This document shows positions 6,872 through 12,381 of a DNA stretch of 12,381 nucleotides, in pieces. The stretch's first letter is position 1. Every line of letters begins with the position of its first letter. Where the stretch lies: the NCBI GenBank assembly GCA_020720705.1, contig DYOJ01000042.1, positions 1 to 12,381 on the forward strand, written 5' to 3'. Below the pieces are notes generated by a model that did not search any database, was not told where the DNA came from, and was given only the letters and a program-made list of their open reading frames with translations. A program made the position numbers and the translations under genes. The stretch is from Acetofilamentum sp. (lineage in GTDB: Bacteria; Bacteroidota; Bacteroidia; Bacteroidales; JAADGE01).

Positions 6872-6879
6872 TATTTTTG
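6872..6879 (+). promoter_or_regulatory. Possible -7 box for the sensor gene
   Basis: TATTTTTG on the plus strand fits TAnnTTTG and would give a leader of about 100 bases before the ATG at 6988. It sits immediately beside the divergent minus-strand repeat. No -33 element is visible and such a T-rich match can arise by chance. Confidence 0.25.
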
Positions 6880-6987
6880 TTCGCGATAGAATAATTTGAG
6901 TGAGGTGAGAACAAAACTGTTAAAAATAAGATACACTCATTGCAAATAGGTTGCACCTTTCAGTCATAAATTTATAAACACACGAAT

Positions 6988-9306
6988 ATGAAAATCAGAG
7001 GAAAAATATTTGTTTGGATTATGTCCACGACATTTGTGTTTTTCCTGTTTGTTGTCGGATTCCTCGGCTACAGATTTCGGAATGAAAGCCTTACGAAAGC
7101 AAAACAAATTACTGATATTCAAGCAAAACTGTATTCAGGCGAAGCTAAATCTATCTTAGAAAATGATATGACTTCACTCCGCACAGTGGCAGAGTTTATG
7201 AATAATTACGAAAAAATTCCCATAGAGCAACGCAGCGAAATATTCCAAACACTTATGCTTTCAGTCCTTGAATCGAATCCTAAATTTTATTCTATTTGGA
7301 CATCTTGGGAATTATCATCCATTGAACCTAAATGGAATAAACCTTACGGACGCCTGCGAACATGGTACTTGCGCTCGGTTGCCGGAGAAATAACCCTTTC
7401 AATTGATACCCCGAACACAGAAGGAGACGAACCGGCAAGTTTATATTACAAAATTAAAACAAGCACCGATTACGAGCATATTGTTGACCCTTACTTTTAC
7501 ACTTATGAATCCAGCGTAATAGCGGATTCGGTTCTGGAAACAAGTTTGGCAATACATATTCGGAAAGACGGATTCTACAAAGGACTTATCGGAATAGATG
7601 TTGCTTTGGACGATTTGCAAGACATTGTAAACCATAAACTACCGTTTGAAAACAGTTTCATGTATCTGCTTTCAAACAACGGAACAATTGTTGCTCACCC
7701 CGACAATACACTGATAGGTAAATCTTTAACAAAATTATTCGGAGAGCAATACACCGAAGTAAACATTGTGGATAAAATAAAATCCGGAACAAAATTTTCG
7801 GTAAATCACATCAAAGAAAACTCAGACGGGAGTACTTACTATACGTCATTTGTTCCGATATATATCGGTAAATCCAAAACACCGTGGTCGGTTGCAGTCT
7901 CGGTTCCGCTCGCATCGGTAACACAAACAGCGGTAAACAATCTGTATTTTTCATTAATCGTAGGAATTATCGGTTTTGCACTACTTTCGATAATCATATT
8001 TATCGTTTCGGAAAATATCACTTCGCCGCTCCATAAAACCATCGAAGTTCTGCATAAATTAGACTCAGGAGATATAAACACAGCCAATAAATTGCATATC
8101 AAACGTAAAGATGAAATGGGAGACATGGCACACTCTCTAAACAAACTGATTGATACCTTGAACCAAACTGCCGATTTTGCAGTAATTATCGGAAAGGGAC
8201 AATACACTACCAATTACGAAGCACTCGGAACAAAAGACATCTTGGGAAATGCTTTGACCGAAATGCGCAAAAACCTTATTTTAGCTGAAGAAGACAGAAA
8301 AAAAACACGCATTGAAAGCGAAAAACGCACGTGGGTTCAAAACGGAATTACCGAAATCGGAGATATTTTACGAGAATCCTATGATACCTTCGAAGACTTA
8401 TCTTATGCCATTGTGAAAACTGCCGTGAAATATTTGCGAGCTTCGCAAGGCGGTATGTTTGTTACCGAAGGCACAGGCGAAGACGCAAAACTCATATTGC
8501 GAGCTTCTTATGCTTACGATAAAAAGAAAAAACTTGAAAGCGAATTTAGTTTCGGCGAAGGACTTATCGGACGTGCCGCACGCGAACAACAATTTATTCA
8601 ACTCACGCAAATACCTCAAGGATACACGTTCATAGGTTCAGGCTTAGGCGAAGAGCATCCGCGAATCTTAGCCCTGTTACCGCTGGTGCACGAAAGTAAA
8701 ACTTTTGGTGTGCTCGAAATCGCCGGTTTCACCAATTTTGAATCGTATCAGGTCGAATTTATGCACACCATAGGGCAACGTATCGCGTCCGTCATTTCAA
8801 ATATCCGAGCGAATATTGAAACCAAAGAACTTTTGGAACAATTCAAAGAACAATCGGAAAAATTAGCAATGAAAGAATTTGAAAGTTTGCAAACGAATGT
8901 TGAACTCAAACGTACAAAACAACAACTAAAAATTGCACAAAACCAAATTCTCGGTATCGAAAAAGCACTTACAGAGAACGGCTATATAGCCTACTTTGAT
9001 GTTAGCGGGAAACTCAAAAACATTTCACGCTCCGGTAAAGAAATTTTTGGCATCACCGATGATATGAAAGACTTGTCGTTCAATGAAATACACCTTGCCA
9101 CAGGACACAACAAACCTTGGTTGGACTCGTTCTGGGTTGGTGTGAGTAAAGGAAATATCTCAAAAAAAGAATCTGCTTTGATGCTCAATAACAAACCCAC
9201 TTGGTTTACGGAAACCTATTTCCCCGTTATCAGCGATACCGGAGGCATTGACATGATAATATGCATGGGGATAGATATTTCCAAAACAAAAGAAAATAAA
9301 AAATAA
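6988..9306 (+). CDS. Membrane sensor: dCACHE, HAMP, GAF, PAS, without an output domain
   Basis: A 772-residue inner-membrane signal sensor. In order: TM1 (about 7-28); a periplasmic double-CACHE domain (about 30-312) with RTWYLRS (124-130), DPYFY (167-171) and KGLIGIDVAL (198-207) in the typical places; TM2 (319-341); a HAMP domain (342-395) with the conserved Pro (ITSPL) and DEMGDMA; a second HAMP-like segment (about 396-440, GTKDILGNALTEMRKNL); a GAF domain (about 465-605); a coiled coil (about 608-658); and a C-terminal PAS domain (about 660-766) ending in CMGIDISKTKENKK. There is no histidine-kinase H box or ATPase, no methyl-accepting signalling hairpin, and no GGDEF, EAL or phosphatase domain, so the output must come from a partner protein. 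Ligand is unknown. The 5' neighbour is divergent; trmB starts 22 bases downstream and is probably co-transcribed. The ATG at 6988 starts directly before TM1. Confidence 0.87.
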   Translation: MKIRGKIFVWIMSTTFVFFLFVVGFLGYRFRNESLTKAKQITDIQAKLYSGEAKSILENDMTSLRTVAEFMNNYEKIPIEQRSEIFQTLMLSVLESNPKFYSIWTSWELSSIEPKWNKPYGRLRTWYLRSVAGEITLSIDTPNTEGDEPASLYYKIKTSTDYEHIVDPYFYTYESSVIADSVLETSLAIHIRKDGFYKGLIGIDVALDDLQDIVNHKLPFENSFMYLLSNNGTIVAHPDNTLIGKSLTKLFGEQYTEVNIVDKIKSGTKFSVNHIKENSDGSTYYTSFVPIYIGKSKTPWSVAVSVPLASVTQTAVNNLYFSLIVGIIGFALLSIIIFIVSENITSPLHKTIEVLHKLDSGDINTANKLHIKRKDEMGDMAHSLNKLIDTLNQTADFAVIIGKGQYTTNYEALGTKDILGNALTEMRKNLILAEEDRKKTRIESEKRTWVQNGITEIGDILRESYDTFEDLSYAIVKTAVKYLRASQGGMFVTEGTGEDAKLILRASYAYDKKKKLESEFSFGEGLIGRAAREQQFIQLTQIPQGYTFIGSGLGEEHPRILALLPLVHESKTFGVLEIAGFTNFESYQVEFMHTIGQRIASVISNIRANIETKELLEQFKEQSEKLAMKEFESLQTNVELKRTKQQLKIAQNQILGIEKALTENGYIAYFDVSGKLKNISRSGKEIFGITDDMKDLSFNEIHLATGHNKPWLDSFWVGVSKGNISKKESALMLNNKPTWFTETYFPVISDTGGIDMIICMGIDISKTKENKK

Positions 9307-9328
9307 GCAAAGCGACACGTTGTTTTTT

Positions 9329-10033
9329 ATGGCAAAAAGAAAGCTCATCAGGTTTGATGAAATGAAAACGTTTCAAAACCTATTTCAACCCTCTGTGCAA
9401 GAACTATTTGAAGGAAACCATCACCCCTTGCGCGGTAAATGGGGCGCAGAATATTTTAATAACTTAAACCCCGTAATTCTTGAAGTCGGTTGTGGTAAAG
9501 GAGATTATACCATAGGCTTAGCACGAAAATTTCCGCAAAAAAACTTTATCGGAATTGATGTCAAAGGTGCACGTCTTTGGCGAGGTTGCAGAACAGCCAT
9601 TGAAGAAAATCTCGAAAATGTTGCTTTTATCAGAAATAAAGTTGAATTTTTGGGTTCACTGTTTGCAGAAAACGAACTCTCCGAAATTTGGGTAACCTTT
9701 CCGGACCCTCAGCCAAACAAAATGCGCAAGCGTCTCACATCTGCTCGTTTTTTGGATATATACAAACAAGTTTTATCCCCCGAGGCTATCGTACACTTAA
9801 AAACCGACAGCCGTGAGTTATTTGATTTTACAGACCAAATGATAAGATTAAATAACCTTGACATCCATTTTCAAACCTTCGACCTCTACCGGTCTGATTG
9901 TGATAGTGAAGCCGTCCAAATTCAAACATTTTACGAAAAAATGTTCCTCGAACAAGGCAAACCGATAACTTATACCAAGTTTTCGCTCAAAAATTGTGGA
10001 AAGTTTACAAACCCTGACGCTGACAGTGAGTAA
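9329..10033 (+). CDS. trmB: tRNA (guanine-N7-)-methyltransferase
   Basis: TrmB methylates N7 of G46 in the variable loop of a subset of tRNAs, using S-adenosylmethionine, in the cytoplasm. The 234-residue length fits the family (about 210-240). The SAM-binding motif I is ILEVGCGKGDYT (50-61), followed by the acidic strand end FIGIDVKG (73-80). The family signature at 121-135 contains FPDPQPNKMRKR; most homologues have Trp where this has Gln (FPDPWPKK). LKTDSRELFDFT (157-168) and the C-terminal QTFYEKMFLEQGKPI are also typical. I chose the ATG at 9329 (MAKRKLIRF); the TTG nine bases earlier adds only MFF. It follows the sensor gene by 22 bases, with no terminator between. The CDS is intact. 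Confidence 0.94.
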   Translation: MAKRKLIRFDEMKTFQNLFQPSVQELFEGNHHPLRGKWGAEYFNNLNPVILEVGCGKGDYTIGLARKFPQKNFIGIDVKGARLWRGCRTAIEENLENVAFIRNKVEFLGSLFAENELSEIWVTFPDPQPNKMRKRLTSARFLDIYKQVLSPEAIVHLKTDSRELFDFTDQMIRLNNLDIHFQTFDLYRSDCDSEAVQIQTFYEKMFLEQGKPITYTKFSLKNCGKFTNPDADSE

Positions 10034-10111
10034 TCAATGTTTTGCATTTTTGCAAATACGAACGACAAATTAAGTCGAATATAAATCTTTTGTTTAAAAA
10101 ATAGCTTGTAA

Positions 10112-10144
10112 GTTGCTTATTTTCAAAACTATTTTATAGCTTTG
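10112..10144 (+). promoter_or_regulatory. Promoter of the TPR-protein gene
   Basis: TAGCTTTG at 10137-10144 is a perfect -7 box (TAnnTTTG). GTTG at 10112-10115 lies 21 bases before it and fits the -33 TTG element. Transcription would start near 10150, leaving a leader of about 60 bases before the ATG at 10212. It separates the TPR gene from the sensor/trmB unit. Confidence 0.65.
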
Positions 10145-10211
10145 CCCCTATCAACGTACAATCAAATTTCATAAATAAAAACATTTACTCAAAATCAAAC
10201 AGTTACGAATT

Positions 10212-11594
10212 ATGACAAATCAAACAGGCGGCAGTAAATCCTTGAACGAAAAAGTTCATGTGGGGAGATACCTGACCATGCTCAAAAAACGCGCCCGCTA
10301 CTATTTTGATGTAGGCGAGTTTGAAGAGATAGTTGATTATTTTCTCGAAAAAGGAAAAATGAAAGAAGCGCAAAATGCCCTGCGCTATGCCCTCAACCAA
10401 CACCCGGACAGCTTGGAACTGAAATTAAAAAATGCCCACTTTTTAATTGATGCCCACCAAGACGAAGATGCCGAGCGCTTACTTCGACAACTCTATGCCC
10501 TACAACCCGACGAGCCTGAGGTTCGCTTTTTGTTGGCTTGCGTACTCGTTCGTAAGGAAGACGAAAAAAATGCCGATTTACATTTCAGACATTTTCTGTT
10601 ACTTGCCGGAACAAATGACAGCACCCTGTCGTCTATAGCTTTCATTTACGAGCAAAACGGCAATTACCAAAAATCACTCGAATATTTGAGACAAGCCTAT
10701 AAGCTGAATCCCAAAAACAAATACGTTATTTACGATACCGCTTTTTGCTACGAACGCTCCGGTGAGTTGCTGAAAAGTGCCGAGTTTTATCAAAAATATT
10801 TGGAGATAGTGCCCATGTCTGCCAATGCGTGGTATAACCTCGGGGTTGTTTTGGCTGAAATTGCCCAGACCGAACGCGCAATCGAAGCATATAATTTTGC
10901 ACTGGCGATTAAACCTGATTTCATATCTGCCCTATACAATAAGGCGGTGCAATACAGTAAATTAGGAAACTATAAAAAAGCTCTCGCAGGCTACGATGAG
11001 GTTGTGAAACTTGAACCGCGCAATGCAGATGCCCTCTGCGGCATTGCATACTGCCACCAACGGCTTGAGAATTTCGACCTTGCACTGCGATATTATAAAA
11101 AAATACTCGCCTCGGATGCCGACAACCCCGATGCCATGCACGGCGTAGCATCTGCCTATTTGTTGAACGGAGATACGCTTGAAGGCTTAAATTATATCCT
11201 AAAAGCACTGCGCAACAACGAATCGGATGCAGAATTGAACTATCTTGCAGGGAGAGTTTTTTACGAAATAAACCAGTACCAAAAAGCGGAACTGCATTTG
11301 CAAAAATCTATTGAGACCTCTCCGCTCTCGCTAAAAGTATGGCTTTGCTATGCTGATACGATAGAGAAACTATCGCCCGAACGCACCGTTGAATTGTTGT
11401 CAATAGCTTTGGAATTTTTACCAAACGAGGTTGAAATTTTATACCGACTTGCAGCAACACACTACAAGCGCGGACATATCCATAATTACGAATTTTTTAA
11501 GCAAAAAGCGGAATCTATCGCCCCTGAGCTTAATTATTTGATGACCGAGTATTGTCCCGAACTATTACAAAACGAAGAAATCCATCATACGTGA
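10212..11594 (+). CDS. Cytoplasmic tetratricopeptide-repeat protein
   Basis: A 460-residue protein built almost wholly of TPR units, about twelve repeats of roughly 34 residues running from about 34 to 440. The clearest are STLSSIAFIYEQNGNYQKSL (137-156), NAWYNLGVVLAEIAQTERAI (205-224), SALYNKAVQYSKLGNYKKAL (239-258) and DALCGIAYCHQRLENFDLAL (273-292), each with the W/Y-x-x-G/A-x-x-Y/F pattern and the P at the end (LEIVP, IKPD, LEPR). There is no signal peptide or membrane segment, so it should be cytosolic and form a superhelical protein-binding scaffold. A basic N-terminal stretch (MLKKRARYY, 23-31) precedes the repeats. No enzymatic domain is present, so no biochemical activity is inferred. 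Similar all-TPR proteins are widespread in Bacteroidetes, and I do not recognise a specific named one. It has its own promoter. Confidence 0.85.
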   Translation: MTNQTGGSKSLNEKVHVGRYLTMLKKRARYYFDVGEFEEIVDYFLEKGKMKEAQNALRYALNQHPDSLELKLKNAHFLIDAHQDEDAERLLRQLYALQPDEPEVRFLLACVLVRKEDEKNADLHFRHFLLLAGTNDSTLSSIAFIYEQNGNYQKSLEYLRQAYKLNPKNKYVIYDTAFCYERSGELLKSAEFYQKYLEIVPMSANAWYNLGVVLAEIAQTERAIEAYNFALAIKPDFISALYNKAVQYSKLGNYKKALAGYDEVVKLEPRNADALCGIAYCHQRLENFDLALRYYKKILASDADNPDAMHGVASAYLLNGDTLEGLNYILKALRNNESDAELNYLAGRVFYEINQYQKAELHLQKSIETSPLSLKVWLCYADTIEKLSPERTVELLSIALEFLPNEVEILYRLAATHYKRGHIHNYEFFKQKAESIAPELNYLMTEYCPELLQNEEIHHT

Positions 11595-11652
11595 TAAAAT
11601 CTTTTTTCAAAATACCTCTATTTTAAAACAGATTTGTTTGCTTACGAACTCG

Positions 11653-11677
11653 AAGGGACGACTCTTGGTCGTCTCTT
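11653..11677 (+). other. Stem-loop in the gap after the TPR gene
   Basis: A 10-bp stem (aagggacgac 11653-11662 with gtcgtctctt 11668-11677, one G-T pair) closes a five-base loop (tcttg). It lies 58 bases after the TPR stop codon. It could be the end of that transcript, but no T run follows, so it is not a standard intrinsic terminator. The rest of this 228-base gap is AT-rich and holds no gene that I can support; a 7-bp inverted repeat aatcaat / attgatt (11776-11782, 11795-11801) lies before the lipoprotein gene. Confidence 0.5.
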
Positions 11678-11822
11678 CAAAATAAAATCTTTAAAACGAT
11701 AAAAAAAACATACCAAAGATTTATGACACCCAAGGGAGGGATTATACGGACACGGTTGCAATTGTTCCTAATGACAATCAATCGTTTGTAAAATATTGAT
11801 TATATAATAAATACAAATAAAC

Positions 11823-12317
11823 ATGAAAAATATTCTTTACATCCTAATCGTGTTCGTTTTTGTAAGCGCGTGCGGAAACAAAAACGATGCAAATGAAAAT
11901 TTCGATGCCTTTTACACAAAATACGAAAATGCAGACGGAGTTGTAGCGTTTAAAATTGCGCCTTTTTTGTTGCGACTTATGGTTGAAACAGAAAATCCGG
12001 AAATAGATAAAGCAATCGAAAAGGTTGAGACGATTCGCGTGTTAATCAACAACATAACAATTAATAATCTAACAAGCGAACTCAAGAATAATTTGCCGGA
12101 CGAACGATATGATATTTTGATGACCATCAATAAAGAGACGGCAAAAATTACCGTTTACATTTGTGATGATGACGAAAAAAAAATTGAGGTTATTGCACTT
12201 GCTGAGGAAGCTGACAGTTTTGGCGCCATGCAAATACGCGGCGAGTTCGGACGCGAAGAAATCAAAAGCCTCATCGAAACTATTGATATTGATGAGGCTT
12301 TGAAAATGAAACCATAA
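11823..12317 (+). CDS. Small lipoprotein, DUF4252-like
   Basis: A 164-residue lipoprotein precursor. The signal peptide MKNILYILIVFVFVSAC ends in a lipobox (VSAC) with the lipidated Cys at 17, followed by Gly, so sorting to the outer membrane or surface is open. The mature part starts with a short polar linker and then FDAFYTKYENADGVVAFKIAP (27-47). This aromatic F-x-x-x-Y start followed by a VVxxKI strand and, later, a segment like IEKVETIRVLI (64-74), is the pattern of the DUF4252 family of Bacteroidetes lipoproteins. Family assignment is by eye. DUF4252 genes often sit beside an ECF-type sigma factor; none is visible here, and only 64 bases remain in the window downstream. Function is unknown. 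The ATG at 11823 gives a well-formed signal peptide. Confidence 0.75.
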   Translation: MKNILYILIVFVFVSACGNKNDANENFDAFYTKYENADGVVAFKIAPFLLRLMVETENPEIDKAIEKVETIRVLINNITINNLTSELKNNLPDERYDILMTINKETAKITVYICDDDEKKIEVIALAEEADSFGAMQIRGEFGREEIKSLIETIDIDEALKMKP

Positions 12318-12381
12318 ACGGATAAGTAAATAGTGTCTGTAAGAAAACGTATAAATACTTGATTTTATGTCAATTAAATTC

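Noticed and set aside
6778..6987. A small RNA or riboswitch in the divergent gap before the sensor gene
   Set aside because: Apart from the 13-base tandem repeat and possible -7 boxes I see no stable paired structure or known aptamer pattern.
10041..10056. Hairpin tttgca / tgcaaa after trmB as a terminator
   Set aside because: Six weak base pairs with no T run downstream; too common in AT-rich DNA to call.

Overview
The window looks like a chromosomal segment of a low-GC Bacteroidota (Bacteroidetes) bacterium. The evidence is family content typical of that phylum (an OmpA protein with TPR and PD40 repeats, a DUF4252-like lipoprotein, a short N-terminally anchored protein of a kind seen mainly in Bacteroidetes), several candidate -7 boxes of the Bacteroidetes form TAnnTTTG, and the absence of clear Shine-Dalgarno sequences. 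I see no phage genes, no CRISPR array and no complete transposon. Most of the region reads as ordinary core genome with one scar.

Layout. The first 51 bases are the 3' part of a tRNA-Phe(GAA) gene, followed by a strong intrinsic terminator. On the minus strand come gcvH (lipoyl carrier of the glycine cleavage system, with its own terminator and a -7 box) and, upstream of it, a cytoplasmic GH13 alpha-amylase-type hydrolase. A roughly 310-base AT-rich gap follows. Its right half is a 155-base unit bounded by a perfect 18-base inverted repeat, which looks like a MITE or a remnant of an insertion sequence. The right repeat end abuts, in frame, a decapitated OmpA C-terminal domain (pseudogene, 2446-2765). 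Next is a full-length 841-residue exported protein with TPR, five PD40 repeats, a beta-rich linker, a degenerate OmpA-like domain and a canonical OmpA domain (PorE-like architecture). A terminator separates it from a 173-residue membrane-anchored protein, which converges with a minus-strand outer-membrane beta-barrel protein.

The right half is all plus strand: a 772-residue membrane sensor (dCACHE, HAMP, HAMP-like, GAF, coiled coil, PAS) with no recognisable output domain, then trmB 22 bases downstream, then, from its own promoter, a cytoplasmic protein made almost wholly of about twelve TPR units, and finally a small DUF4252-like lipoprotein.

How the genes relate. The envelope genes (OmpA/PD40 protein, anchored protein, beta-barrel, lipoprotein) cluster loosely but do not form an obvious single operon. 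The only tight co-directional pair is the sensor and trmB. The items most worth a second look are the inverted-repeat unit fused to the OmpA fragment, the output-less sensor with an altered ligand-pocket signature, the tandem OmpA-like domains in the large protein, and a 13-base exact tandem repeat that duplicates a -7 promoter box.
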